Position numbers and translations under genes: made by a program. DNA of 64,000 bases from Thalassocella blandensis (lineage in GTDB: Bacteria; Pseudomonadota; Gammaproteobacteria; Pseudomonadales; Cellvibrionaceae). This document shows, piece after piece, positions 16,732-26,230 of the stretch (the first letter of the stretch is position 1; each line of letters begins with the position of its first letter). The stretch is from NCBI GenBank assembly GCA_902141825.1, contig CABFPG010000006.1:248001-312000 (forward strand). The letters are read 5' to 3'. The notes under the pieces were generated by a model. The model was not told the DNA's origin. It ran no database searches and worked only from the letters and a program-made list of their open reading frames with translations.

Positions 16732-19161
16732 ATGACGTTTGGACATTTTGATGACAATCAACGTGAATTTGTGATTACAAGCCCACAAACTCCGTACCCC
16801 TGGATCAATTTTTTGGGGAACTCCGAGTTTTTCAGTTTAATTTCCAACACCGCTGGTGGTTATTCATTTTTTAAAGATGCGAAATTTCGACGACTAACGC
16901 GCTATCGCTACAATAATGTGCCAGTAGACAACGGCGGCAAATATTTTTACATCAACGAAAATGGCCATGTTTGGTCGCCATCATGGAAGCCGGTTAAGAC
17001 CGCATTGGATTATTACGAGTGCCGTCACGGCTTAGGCTATACCGCTTTTACCAGTGAAAGTCGCGGTTTAAAATGCGCCCTTACATATTTTGTGCCGATG
17101 CAAGACCCAGTGGAATTGCAGAAAATCACTCTCACCAATACCACCAGCGAACCAAAGACTTTTAAACTGTTTTCTTTTGTTGAGTGGTGTTTATGGAATG
17201 CAGAAGATGACATGACCAACTTTCAACGTAATTTTTCTACCGGTGAAGTAGAAGTTGAAGGTTCTGTCATTTACCACAAAACAGAATACCGCGAACGACG
17301 CAACCATTTTGCATACTATGCCGCAAACACTGATATTTGCGGATTTGATTCAAGCCGCGATGCATTTTTGGGCCACAGCAACGGCTTTGATTCGCCTGCT
17401 GCCGTATTTAACAACACATCTCAAAATTCGATTGCCTACGGCTGGGCGCCTGCCGCTTCACATTGTGTTGAAGTGACACTTGCAGCAGGAGAAAGCCGCA
17501 CCATTATTTTTTCTTTGGGTTATGTAGAAAATGCACCTGATGATAAATGGCAATATAAAAATGTTATCAATAAAACGAAAGCCAAAGCGCTAATTGAAAA
17601 ATATTCCAGTGAAGAAAGTGTGGATCAGGCCTTAGAGGAAGTTCGTCGTTACTGGGACAAAAATTTAGCGAGCTTTCAGTTACGCTCAGGCGAAGCCCCG
17701 CTGGATCGAATGGTCAATATCTGGAATCAATACCAATGCATGGTGACCTTTCATTTTTCCAGAAGCGCTTCATTTTTCGAATCAGGTATCGGTCGAGGCA
17801 TGGGTTTTCGCGATTCCAACCAGGATCTTATCGGTATATTGCATATGATTCCTGAAAAGGCCCGTGAACGTATTATCGACATCGCCTCCACCCAATTTCG
17901 CGATGGTTCGGCATATCATCAATATCAACCGCTTACAAAACGAGGCAATGCCGCCATCGGCGGGAATTTCAATGACGACCCACTTTGGTTGATTCTTTCC
18001 ATCACCTCCTACATAAAAGAAACAGGTGATTACGACATTCTAAAAGAATCCGTACCGTTTAATAATGATCCCGAGGATAGCGCACCGCTGTTTGATCATC
18101 TCACCGCGTCATTTAATCATGTGGTTGAAAATTTAGGGCCGCATAAACTGCCGCTAATTGGACGAGCAGACTGGAATGACTGCCTGAATTTAAATTGCTT
18201 TTCACAAGATCCCAATGAATCCTTCCAAACTACGGAAAAAAGTCAAGGTGATGTTGCAGAATCTGTATTAATCGCAGGTATGTTTGTTTATTTCGGATCG
18301 GAGTATGTTGCTTTGTGCCGTGAAATCGACAATCAAAGTGAAGCGGACCGTGCAGCAACGCACATTGAAAACATGCGTCAAGCGGTTGCGCAACACGGCT
18401 GGGATGGCCAATGGTTTTTGCGTGCCTACGACAGCTATGGCAATAAAGTTGGCAGCGAATCAAATACGGAAGGTCAAATTTTTATTGAACCGCAAGGCTT
18501 TTGCGTCATGGCCGGCATTGGCGTGGACGATGGACGGGCCCAATCTGCATTGGACTCTGTCAAAGAAAAACTTGCCTGCGAACATGGCATAGTGCTCGTC
18601 TCACCCGCCTATAAGGCGTATCAATTACACCTGGGAGAAATAACCTCCTACCCACCTGGCTACAAAGAAAACGGTGGCATATTTTGTCATAACAACCCCT
18701 GGATTATGATTGCTGAAACTAAGTTGGGGCGGGGCAATGAAGCGTTTGATTACTACCGCCGACTCGCGCCCAGCTATCTTGGAGACAATGTTGCGCTCCA
18801 CAAAACCGAACCTTATGTATATTCACAAATGGTGGCCGGCAAGGAAGCACCAACGCCTGGCGAAGCCAAGAATTCGTGGCTGACGGGGACTGCTGCCTGG
18901 AACTACCACGCGATTACAGAACACATTCTCGGAGTAAAGCCAGGTTACAACGGTTTAGAGTTAGAACCGTGCCTACCGGACCATTTAAATAAACTAGAGA
19001 TCGTTCGCCAGTTTCGCGGTGCCACCTACACCATAGATTACGTTCGATGTTCGCCAGAAAAGCCAAGACCAGAAATTCACGTAGACGGCCAACGCTTGGA
19101 AAGCAATTTGCTCCCCTGTCTGACGGCAGGTGAAAGCTGTCATGTTGTCGTGAAGATTTAA
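16732..19161 (+). CDS. GH94 cellobiose phosphorylase
   Basis: 809 residues, the usual length of cellobiose phosphorylase, and cytoplasmic (no signal). It cleaves cellobiose with phosphate to glucose 1-phosphate and glucose, saving ATP. The N-terminal beta-sandwich begins 'FDDNQREFVITSPQTPYPWI', typical of GH94. The (alpha/alpha)6 barrel has 'GIGRGMGFRDSNQDLIG' and the catalytic 'GRADWNDCLNLNCFSQDPNE' with the general-acid Asp near residue 483. The Cys-Leu-Asn context favours cellobiose over cellobionate or chitobiose phosphorylases. AAGGTGG precedes the ATG. It works with the GPH symporter just upstream; a weak terminator lies at 19179-19200. Confidence 0.92.
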   Translation: MTFGHFDDNQREFVITSPQTPYPWINFLGNSEFFSLISNTAGGYSFFKDAKFRRLTRYRYNNVPVDNGGKYFYINENGHVWSPSWKPVKTALDYYECRHGLGYTAFTSESRGLKCALTYFVPMQDPVELQKITLTNTTSEPKTFKLFSFVEWCLWNAEDDMTNFQRNFSTGEVEVEGSVIYHKTEYRERRNHFAYYAANTDICGFDSSRDAFLGHSNGFDSPAAVFNNTSQNSIAYGWAPAASHCVEVTLAAGESRTIIFSLGYVENAPDDKWQYKNVINKTKAKALIEKYSSEESVDQALEEVRRYWDKNLASFQLRSGEAPLDRMVNIWNQYQCMVTFHFSRSASFFESGIGRGMGFRDSNQDLIGILHMIPEKARERIIDIASTQFRDGSAYHQYQPLTKRGNAAIGGNFNDDPLWLILSITSYIKETGDYDILKESVPFNNDPEDSAPLFDHLTASFNHVVENLGPHKLPLIGRADWNDCLNLNCFSQDPNESFQTTEKSQGDVAESVLIAGMFVYFGSEYVALCREIDNQSEADRAATHIENMRQAVAQHGWDGQWFLRAYDSYGNKVGSESNTEGQIFIEPQGFCVMAGIGVDDGRAQSALDSVKEKLACEHGIVLVSPAYKAYQLHLGEITSYPPGYKENGGIFCHNNPWIMIAETKLGRGNEAFDYYRRLAPSYLGDNVALHKTEPYVYSQMVAGKEAPTPGEAKNSWLTGTAAWNYHAITEHILGVKPGYNGLELEPCLPDHLNKLEIVRQFRGATYTIDYVRCSPEKPRPEIHVDGQRLESNLLPCLTAGESCHVVVKI

Positions 19162-19178
19162 GGACGACGGGTGCAAAT

Positions 19179-19200
19179 AGCCCGTTAAACCATACGGGCT
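19179..19200 (+). terminator. Weak terminator after cellobiose phosphorylase
   Basis: AGCCCGT (19179-19185) pairs with ACGGGCT (19194-19200) around an 8-nt loop; only TT follows. It lies 17 bp past the stop codon. Confidence 0.45.
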
Positions 19201-19325
19201 TTGGCGGCCAACAAAACCATAGTAACAAAGCAAAACAACTAATTTCCATTGGCTATAAGCTACTGGGCCTGATTTGAAAAAATGATTTATCAGCTTAATT
19301 GACGAGGGTAATTTCTTGTGCGACG

Positions 19326-19343
19326 ATGGAAAACGATTACCAT
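19326..19343. promoter_or_regulatory. LacI-type operator upstream of the TonB receptor
   Basis: ATGGAAAACGATTACCAT, identical over 18 bp to the site at 14993-15010, 344 bp before the receptor's start. Exact conservation of an 18-mer at two promoters of one locus is strong evidence for a shared regulator. Confidence 0.85.
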
Positions 19344-19435
19344 TTTTACAAGTCTTGGAGAACAGTGAAATTCACTAAAACCCCTAAAAATAAAGGAATT
19401 AGTGGTATGAGATGCAAACTACACAAAAATAAAAA

Positions 19436-19453
19436 CATGAAAACGATTGCCAT
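19436..19453. promoter_or_regulatory. Second LacI-type operator upstream of the TonB receptor
   Basis: CATGAAAACGATTGCCAT, centred on CG, matches the core AAAACGATTRCCAT of the stronger sites with a weaker left half. It is spaced 110 bp centre-to-centre from the site at 19326-19343, compatible with looping or cooperative repression. Confidence 0.65.
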
Positions 19454-19686
19454 AACCCCCAGGAAATTAGACGAGTGGCCGAACATAGACAGGCCATCGG
19501 CTTTGCACCATGTCGGTTTCACGCAATTCGCCATGTAATCCAACAAGACACTTTAAGCAAACAACATTTAAATAAAAGCATTAACCCAGCAGTTCTAAAC
19601 AGCGCCGAGATTCGCTCGATGGATTGGGCTTTATAAATTCACACAACGATAAATATAAAAAACCATGTACGAGAGAGGAAACGACA

Positions 19687-22600
19687 ATGGTCACAACTCA
19701 ACTTAAAACGCGCAAGCTATTGTTAGCGTCTATGATCTCTTCCCTTGTTGCCGCCCATGCTACGGCTCAGGAACAGGCCAGCGATAACGACTCCCTGCGA
19801 GAGGAAGAAGTTATTGTGCGTGGATTTCGCAATGCATTAAGTACTTCTATGGACTTGAAGCGGGATTCCACACAATTGATGGAAGCCATTACTGCGGAAG
19901 ATATTGGCAAAATGCCAGATCAAAACATTGCCGAGTCCCTGCAGAGACTTACCGGCATTCAAATAGACCGCAACGATGGAGAAGGTACTAAAGTGCGTAT
20001 TCGCGGCTTGGATCAAAATATTACCTTGCTCAATGGCGACACTTTTTTATCTGGTCTGGAATATTTCCAACTGGGGGAAGCACGCGTTGAATTTAATGAT
20101 TCACTGGAAAGTATTCCGTCTGAATTACTGGGTGGTGTCGAGGTATATAAAAGTCCAAAAGCATCATTGGTGGAGGGGGGACTTGGCGGCACCATTAATT
20201 TAAAAACACGTAATGCATTTTCACTGGACGGCTTTCTCGTTGCCGGTAATCTGAAATATGATCAGGGGGATGAATCGGACGAGGGAAATCCCAGTGGTGC
20301 GATCGTCATCGGTAATAATTGGGACGATAAATTTGCCGCAATTTTATCTTTTTCTGCCACACAAAAAACTGTGCATGCCGACCAGGCACAAACCTATTCA
20401 CGCCAGGGTTTTAATGTCGCGACCCTACCCGATGGAACGGATTATATTCGCCCTGGAATGCTGTACTTTACCGATGCCGAAACCGATCGCGATCGCATTG
20501 GCTCCAGCCTCGCTTTACAGTGGCGTCCAAGCGAAGCACTTGAATTGGGGTTCGACTGGTTTCACGCCGAACTGGAACTGGATCGTCGTACCTACTCAGT
20601 CAAACACGACATGGGGGTTGATGGTTCAGCTGGACTAGAAGCGGTTTATCCCTACGCCAGTAGCGACAAGGGAGCCGATATTTTAACGCCCGATGAATAT
20701 GTTGCTCCCCGACTCGCATCCCACGATATTGGCGGTGCGAGTATTTCACATATTCTCGCCGGTACATTTATCGCTGGTGGCTCGGAGACCAACTCCAGCC
20801 GTGAACTTTCTGATATGAGCGCCGATAATTTTCGCTTGAAAGCCGCGTATGACAATCAGGGAAAATGGCGAATTAATTCAGAGCTTTCCGTTTCTACCGC
20901 CGATTACGAAAGCGAATACGCCTTTAGTGACAGTCGGTTCTCGCCATATGATGTCACGATGTATACCGGCAATGGACCCACGGGCTGGGAAGTTGGCCCG
21001 AATAACGACCCGACACCAGACGGTACGGACCCGTCATATGACGATACCGATGATGACCGCTCATGGACCTACAACACCGGGGGATCAGTACCTACCGCTC
21101 GCTACGCAGATGATGGATGGCTGACCGACCCGCAATACTTAAACTATAAATCCCACTGGGCTTTTGGTGACCGAGTCACAAATGATGCACAAGCACTTAA
21201 AGTCGATGCCGAGTTCGACATCGACGCGGGCGATTTGAAAGTTATTTCATTCGGCGCACGCGTCGGCAACGAAGAAGTGGAATTTATCCAAGGTCACTAC
21301 CTGGCAGACCTGGCTGAAAACGGTGGGTTAGACACCATAGATCCAAACTACAATCCAACAACAAGCAACGGCGCTGGCCGTCCCGGCGTTAAGGCTACAC
21401 GAGGCTGGGAACTCGGAGATATTGATGGCGACGGAATCAGTGATGCGCAGTTATGGGGTTCAGAATATCGTTACCTCGACCCCAGTATTGGCGATAAATG
21501 TGCAGACGCGACAACCAGCAATGGCACCCCTCTGTGCGAAGCCATTTATGGCGTTGCCTTTGACCGTTTTGGGGGGACTGCACCTGGCGTCATGAACTGG
21601 GAAACCTATTTAACACAGCCCAACCGCCATACCACAGTGACCAATTTTTTCCCCAGCGCAAGCTATCAGGGAAACCTGATTTTTGATGATGCCGAAAAAA
21701 TGGGAAATCCTCGTAGCTGGTTCCAGGGAATTGCAGGCGTCGCGCCAGTCAATTTCCGAGAAGACCCACTGGAATCCTGGGAGGCGAATGAAACCACCAC
21801 TGCCGCCTATTTGATGGCAGATTTCGTGGGCGATAGCGCTCCATATGAATTGAACCTGGGGCTTCGTGTGGTGCAGACCGAAACAGAAATTACGATTTCA
21901 GAAGCCAGTGCAGCCTTGGATCGACTGTGGAGTACCGACACCTGGAACGGGGCATTCATGGATGCAAATCTCAGCACCAAAAAGAAAACCTACACAGACT
22001 TATTACCCAGCGCGAACTTCGTCTGGAATTTATCGGATGAACAAAAAATTCGGGCCAGTGCATCGCGCGTATTGGCCAGGCCAAACCTGCAGGACTTAGG
22101 CAAAGGGTTTAATCAGGATTTAACTCGAGACAACGACTGTAACTGTTTCCGTTTCAATGGCGGTACAGCTGGCAACCCGGATCTAGATCCATTTAGAGCC
22201 GATCAGCTCGATGTTTCTTATGAGTGGTATTTTGGTGAACTCAACCTGGCCTCGGCCACTGTGTTTTACAAAAAAGTGGATACCTTTATTGCAACGCGCT
22301 CGGTTCAGGAAACACATCCAGATCAAACACCAGAGGGAGAAAGCACGGCAGGAGTCGAACGACCATTTAATGGAGACGGAGGCAAGGTCCAGGGTTTGGA
22401 GCTTGCCTACCAGATGGCATTCGACAACGGTTTTGGTTTTGCCACGAATTTTACCTACTCTGATTCACAAACCAACCTGAGTTCCATTACACATGATGAG
22501 CTTCCCTTACCCGGTGTGTCAGAAACTTCGTATAACATCATTGGCTTTTATGAAAATGAAAGTTTCAGTGCACGTCTGGCTTACACCTGGCGTGACGAAC

Positions 22601-22848
22601 ACCTGGCACCGACAAATACCACGATTGGTGTAACGGGGCTGGAAGAACCGCTTTCCAGCTGGTACGACGACTATGGTCAGCTCGACGCATCACTCACATG
22701 GAACGCGACGAAAAACTTATCGGTGGTTGCAGAAGCGATCAATATCACTGCCGAAGAGCGCACGCGATATCTGGAGTGGGAGAGTAATTTCTTCACCTAT
22801 GATTCTCAGGAATCGCGCGTAGTGCTCGGGTTAAATTTCAGATATTAA
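19687..22848 (+). CDS. TonB-dependent receptor, TIGR01782 type, probably for oligosaccharides
   Basis: 1053 residues from ATG 19687 (GAGAGG upstream; the frame is open from 19624). The signal peptide ends near 'HATAQEQASDND'. A TonB-box-like strand 'EEEVIVRGFRNAL' leads into the plug: 'MDLKRDSTQLMEAITAEDIG' and 'MPDQNIAESLQRLTGIQIDR' are characteristic of the TonB-Xanth-Caul (TIGR01782) carbohydrate receptors. The rest is a 22-strand barrel closing with the aromatic 'VVLGLNFRY'. It should carry cello-oligosaccharides across the outer membrane using TonB-ExbBD energy. LacI-type operators upstream and the halogenase-like gene downstream put it in the same sugar locus. Confidence 0.9.
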   Translation: MVTTQLKTRKLLLASMISSLVAAHATAQEQASDNDSLREEEVIVRGFRNALSTSMDLKRDSTQLMEAITAEDIGKMPDQNIAESLQRLTGIQIDRNDGEGTKVRIRGLDQNITLLNGDTFLSGLEYFQLGEARVEFNDSLESIPSELLGGVEVYKSPKASLVEGGLGGTINLKTRNAFSLDGFLVAGNLKYDQGDESDEGNPSGAIVIGNNWDDKFAAILSFSATQKTVHADQAQTYSRQGFNVATLPDGTDYIRPGMLYFTDAETDRDRIGSSLALQWRPSEALELGFDWFHAELELDRRTYSVKHDMGVDGSAGLEAVYPYASSDKGADILTPDEYVAPRLASHDIGGASISHILAGTFIAGGSETNSSRELSDMSADNFRLKAAYDNQGKWRINSELSVSTADYESEYAFSDSRFSPYDVTMYTGNGPTGWEVGPNNDPTPDGTDPSYDDTDDDRSWTYNTGGSVPTARYADDGWLTDPQYLNYKSHWAFGDRVTNDAQALKVDAEFDIDAGDLKVISFGARVGNEEVEFIQGHYLADLAENGGLDTIDPNYNPTTSNGAGRPGVKATRGWELGDIDGDGISDAQLWGSEYRYLDPSIGDKCADATTSNGTPLCEAIYGVAFDRFGGTAPGVMNWETYLTQPNRHTTVTNFFPSASYQGNLIFDDAEKMGNPRSWFQGIAGVAPVNFREDPLESWEANETTTAAYLMADFVGDSAPYELNLGLRVVQTETEITISEASAALDRLWSTDTWNGAFMDANLSTKKKTYTDLLPSANFVWNLSDEQKIRASASRVLARPNLQDLGKGFNQDLTRDNDCNCFRFNGGTAGNPDLDPFRADQLDVSYEWYFGELNLASATVFYKKVDTFIATRSVQETHPDQTPEGESTAGVERPFNGDGGKVQGLELAYQMAFDNGFGFATNFTYSDSQTNLSSITHDELPLPGVSETSYNIIGFYENESFSARLAYTWRDEHLAPTNTTIGVTGLEEPLSSWYDDYGQLDASLTWNATKNLSVVAEAINITAEERTRYLEWESNFFTYDSQESRVVLGLNFRY

Positions 22849-22904
22849 GCTCCTGGGAGCCTCAAACCGTCCGAGGCCTCCCCCTCTCCCTCAAGGGAGC
22901 CTTC

Positions 22905-22930
22905 GGGTGTTTTTGGTTTCAAAAACACCC
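22905..22930 (+). terminator. Terminator-like hairpin between receptor and halogenase genes
   Basis: GGGTGTTTTT (22905-22914) pairs perfectly with AAAAACACCC (22921-22930) around a 6-nt loop, followed by TCTTTTCTTTC. It lies 56 bp after the receptor's stop and 37 bp before the next start, so it should reduce, or make conditional, transcription of the halogenase gene. Confidence 0.7.
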
Positions 22931-22967
22931 TCTTTTCTTTCTATAACAACAATCTTCAGGAGAGAAT

Positions 22968-24503
22968 ATGCAACCCGAGAGAATAACCAGCATTGTCATC
23001 GTCGGCGGAGGAACAGCAGGCTGGATCAGTGCTGCCATCCTGGCTAAATTACTGCCGTCTACAGCCTGTAAAATCACACTGATAGAATCTTCAGAGATTG
23101 CGACCGTAGGCGTCGGCGAAGCAACAATTCCGCCCATCATCGAGTTACTTCGTTATCTGGAAATTGATGAACAGGATTTTATCTGTAAAACCGAAGCAAC
23201 CTTTAAACTCGGCATTCTCTTCAAAGACTGGTTAACCCCGGGGAGCAATTACTTCCACCCTTTTGGCTCGGTGGGCGTGGGCATCAACAAGGTATCCTTT
23301 TTCCATTACTGGCAAATTATTAGAGCGCAATTCCCAGACACGCAGTTTGCAGATTTTTCGCCAGCAGCTGCAATGGCAAACGCAGGTAAATTTATTCCGC
23401 CCGCCATGAGCGGTGAAGACTCACTGCTACGCGGCGCTAATTATGCCCTGCATTTTGATGCGAACTTAGTAGCAAAATATTTACAGACATACAGCCTTGC
23501 CAAAGGCGTAGAGCGAAGACAGGCGACCATTAATAGCGTTCACCAAAACGACAAAGGATTTATTCAACAGCTCACGTTGCACAACGGAGAAACTATCGCA
23601 GGCGATTTGTTTTTAGATTGTTCAGGGTTTACCGGCTTACTTATTGAAAAAACTCTACACGCGGGGTACGAAAACTGGCAAAAGTACCTGCCTTGTGACT
23701 CCGCAGTCACCGTCTTAAGTCAAAAGTCTGAGAAAACACCACCGTACACAGTTGCTACGGCAAAAGCAGCTGGTTGGCAGTGGCAGATTCCACTGCAACA
23801 CAGAATGGGAAATGGCTATGTATATTGCAGTAAAGACTGTGAGGACAGCGACGCGCAACACCTGCTGTTAAACAGCCTCGCCACGCCGGCTATTTCAGAA
23901 GCGCGAAAACTGACATTTACCACGGGCTACCGAAAGATAATGTGGAAACACAACTGTATTGCCGTGGGACTTTCCGCGGGCTTTTTGGAACCCCTGGAAT
24001 CGACCGGTATCCATCTGATTATGCGAGCCGTTAAAAAGCTTGTAGAACTGTTGCCCAATAAAAATTGTGACCCGGCTTTGGCAGATGAATTTAACCGCAC
24101 GATGATCGCAGAGTACGAAGCAATTCGTGATTTTCTGGTGTTACACTATGTGACAACGCAACGTTCTGATAGCCCCTTTTGGAGACGGTGCTCCAGCATG
24201 GATATTCCTGAAAGTCTTGCGCGGAAAATCGCAATCTTTCTGGATCAGGGAAAAATCGCATTTAATCCACATGATTTATTCATGGAACAAAACTGGCATG
24301 CAATATTTGAAGGCATGAATGTAAGACCGAACAGCGTCGACTGGTTCGCTGACTTTACTCCAGAATCCGAAGCCTTAAACATCGCCCGACAGTTGCAGCA
24401 TCTGCTGCACAAAATCGTAGGCACGCTACCCAGTCACGATAATTTTCTAACTCAGGTTCGTGGCAACAACATTCGATCGACGAAATTGCCACAAGCATCC
24501 TGA
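22968..24503 (+). CDS. Tryptophan-halogenase-family flavoprotein in a sugar locus
   Basis: 511 residues. FAD-binding 'IVIVGGGTAGWISAA' lies at residues 9-23; the catalytic Lys of flavin halogenases is kept in 'EATFKLGILF' (K80), the 'WQWQIP' motif (about 270) matches WxWxIP, and 'LEPLESTGI' has the conserved Glu (about 344). These are the marks of flavin-dependent tryptophan halogenases, which chlorinate or brominate with FADH2, O2 and halide. Genes of this family often follow TIGR01782 receptors in carbohydrate loci of Caulobacter- and Cellvibrio-like bacteria, where their role is unknown. A good ribosome-binding site (AGGAGA) precedes the ATG. All key motifs are intact, so enzyme activity is plausible; the substrate is not known. 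Confidence 0.9.
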   Translation: MQPERITSIVIVGGGTAGWISAAILAKLLPSTACKITLIESSEIATVGVGEATIPPIIELLRYLEIDEQDFICKTEATFKLGILFKDWLTPGSNYFHPFGSVGVGINKVSFFHYWQIIRAQFPDTQFADFSPAAAMANAGKFIPPAMSGEDSLLRGANYALHFDANLVAKYLQTYSLAKGVERRQATINSVHQNDKGFIQQLTLHNGETIAGDLFLDCSGFTGLLIEKTLHAGYENWQKYLPCDSAVTVLSQKSEKTPPYTVATAKAAGWQWQIPLQHRMGNGYVYCSKDCEDSDAQHLLLNSLATPAISEARKLTFTTGYRKIMWKHNCIAVGLSAGFLEPLESTGIHLIMRAVKKLVELLPNKNCDPALADEFNRTMIAEYEAIRDFLVLHYVTTQRSDSPFWRRCSSMDIPESLARKIAIFLDQGKIAFNPHDLFMEQNWHAIFEGMNVRPNSVDWFADFTPESEALNIARQLQHLLHKIVGTLPSHDNFLTQVRGNNIRSTKLPQAS

Positions 24504-24544
24504 AACAGCGTCTGTCAATTCAAACCGCGCCAGGATGCACGCTC

Positions 24545-26230
24545 TCACAGGAAGTGAAAAATAAGATAAACCGACAATAACACCGTCACCCAAATGACCA
24601 TCGTACTGGAAGGACGGGAGCGAGAAATAATGCCACTTGGCTCATGTGCCACTAAATAGTCTTTAGCCAGATAAAAACGCTTGAGGAAGGCTTGCCGCAT
24701 TGCCGTATCGACAGACCAATAGAGATGAAAAAACGCTTTCGACAATTTAAATGCAAACACACGGTAAACCCAGTCAAAATCCAGGCTGATGGTGAGCGTT
24801 CGCTTCATCAATGGCAATAGCGCAAAGAATGCAAAGCCGGCAAAAAACAACAGCTGGAACTGAGTAATCAGATGGTCTGCGGTATAAGGTTCATATTTAA
24901 CCGGGTATGGCAAAATAGTATAAAACGCCGACGGGAAAAGTCCGATGGCCAGGCAAAGGAACGAAAATACCCACATCGCAAAACGCATATTGCCGGAAGC
25001 TTCATCGGGGCGTTTGCCCGAATCTTTTTGGAAAAACACAAACCAGGGAAACTTAATCCCCGCATGAAGAAATACACCGGCAGATGCGGCAAGCAACAAA
25101 AACCAGACCCAGGTTAATCCTTCATACGCGGCCGCAGAAGTTTCCAGAGATTTGGTCACAAAGCCGGAAGTAAACGGAAAGGAAGAAATCGCCAGCGCCC
25201 CGATAATACCGTTAATGGCCGTTTGCGGCATGGTTTGAAAAAGCCCACCAAGATGGGAACATCGCCGCTCACCAGTTTGCATTAATACCGCTCCGGCGGA
25301 CATTAACAATAAGGCCTTGTAAATAATATGGGCAAACGCGTGCGCCGTTGCACCATTTAACGCGAGAGTAGAGCCAATACCAATGGCCGTCACCATAAAG
25401 CCCACCTGGTTGACGATACTGTAGGCAAGTATTCGGCGCATATCATTTTCCAGCAACGCATAAATAATGCCGTAAAACACCATGAACAAGCCGACGTAAA
25501 TCAAAAGATCATTTCCGGCAAACGCAATCATCAAGGTATAAACTGCTGTTTTAGTAGTGAAGGCGGAAAGAAATACACTTCCGCTGGGGCTCGCTTCCGG
25601 ATAAGCATCGGCAATCCAGGAGGAAAAAGGTGGCGCTCCCGCGTTAATTAAAAACCCAGCCAGAATCGCATAGCTGGCAAAGCCGTCCAAGGCTATCGCC
25701 CCAAACTGAGTGCTTCCGGTTTGAAATACGTGAGCCACAATGCCAATCATTAAAATGACACCGCCCATTAGATGTATGCATAAATAGCGCATGCTCGCCT
25801 GATATGCTTTTTCAGTTCCTGCAGCCCAGATCACCAAGGTTGAACCGATCGCCATTAATTCCCAATATACAAACAGCGAAAACAAATCCCCACTGCAGGT
25901 AACGCCCACCGCTGACCCGGCATAAACAAAGGCAGCCATTAGTTCAAGTAAACTCGCCTGGCGATAAGCATATATGCCACCAAAAAGCAGCATCAAGCTG
26001 AAAATCGTGGCAAAAACACGGGAGGTCGCACTCACACTTAATGGCAATAACTCATAATTCAGATACGCCAGCTTGAGATTGTCGCCTAAGGGAGTCATCC
26101 AGATAAGCGCTAAACTGATAACCGGTGCAAGCACAATAGGGACTAATCGCCAACGCTGTGGAATAAAAAATAATAACCCGGCGGCAATAAAAATAATGAG
26201 ACTTGGCGGTAAAACAGTATTAGCGATCAT
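24545..26230 (-). CDS. MrpD/NuoL-like antiporter subunit (third copy, long form)
   Basis: 561 residues, about 14-16 membrane helices. The proton-conducting-transporter core is visible in 'LVIWAAGTEKAYQASMRYL' and 'RRILAYSIVNQVGFMVTAIG', the latter being the conserved helix with the broken-helix Lys/His channel. Compared with the other two copies it has an extra C-terminal stretch (about residues 470-561), a lateral amphipathic helix 'FKLSKAFFHLYWSVDTAMRQ' and a last membrane helix, as in NuoL/MrpA-type long subunits. It is the last gene of the operon and overlaps the small gene at 26220 by 11 bp. It probably forms one of three ion channels in the complex. Confidence 0.88.
   Translation of the reverse strand: MIANTVLPPSLIIFIAAGLLFFIPQRWRLVPIVLAPVISLALIWMTPLGDNLKLAYLNYELLPLSVSATSRVFATIFSLMLLFGGIYAYRQASLLELMAAFVYAGSAVGVTCSGDLFSLFVYWELMAIGSTLVIWAAGTEKAYQASMRYLCIHLMGGVILMIGIVAHVFQTGSTQFGAIALDGFASYAILAGFLINAGAPPFSSWIADAYPEASPSGSVFLSAFTTKTAVYTLMIAFAGNDLLIYVGLFMVFYGIIYALLENDMRRILAYSIVNQVGFMVTAIGIGSTLALNGATAHAFAHIIYKALLLMSAGAVLMQTGERRCSHLGGLFQTMPQTAINGIIGALAISSFPFTSGFVTKSLETSAAAYEGLTWVWFLLLAASAGVFLHAGIKFPWFVFFQKDSGKRPDEASGNMRFAMWVFSFLCLAIGLFPSAFYTILPYPVKYEPYTADHLITQFQLLFFAGFAFFALLPLMKRTLTISLDFDWVYRVFAFKLSKAFFHLYWSVDTAMRQAFLKRFYLAKDYLVAHEPSGIISRSRPSSTMVIWVTVLLSVYLIFHFL

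Larger units (their letters stand above)
19162..19686. other. Regulatory region of the TonB receptor gene
   Basis: About 525 bp without a supported gene; the frame at 19299-19538 overlaps the operators and looks spurious. It holds a hairpin (19179-19200) after the phosphorylase and two LacI-type operators (19326-19343, 19436-19453), so the TonB receptor probably has its own repressed promoter. Confidence 0.55.

Noticed and set aside
22968-24503. A secondary-metabolite cluster around the halogenase-like gene.
   Set aside because: No NRPS, PKS, prenyltransferase or flavin reductase gene is nearby; the neighbours are sugar uptake and Mrp genes.
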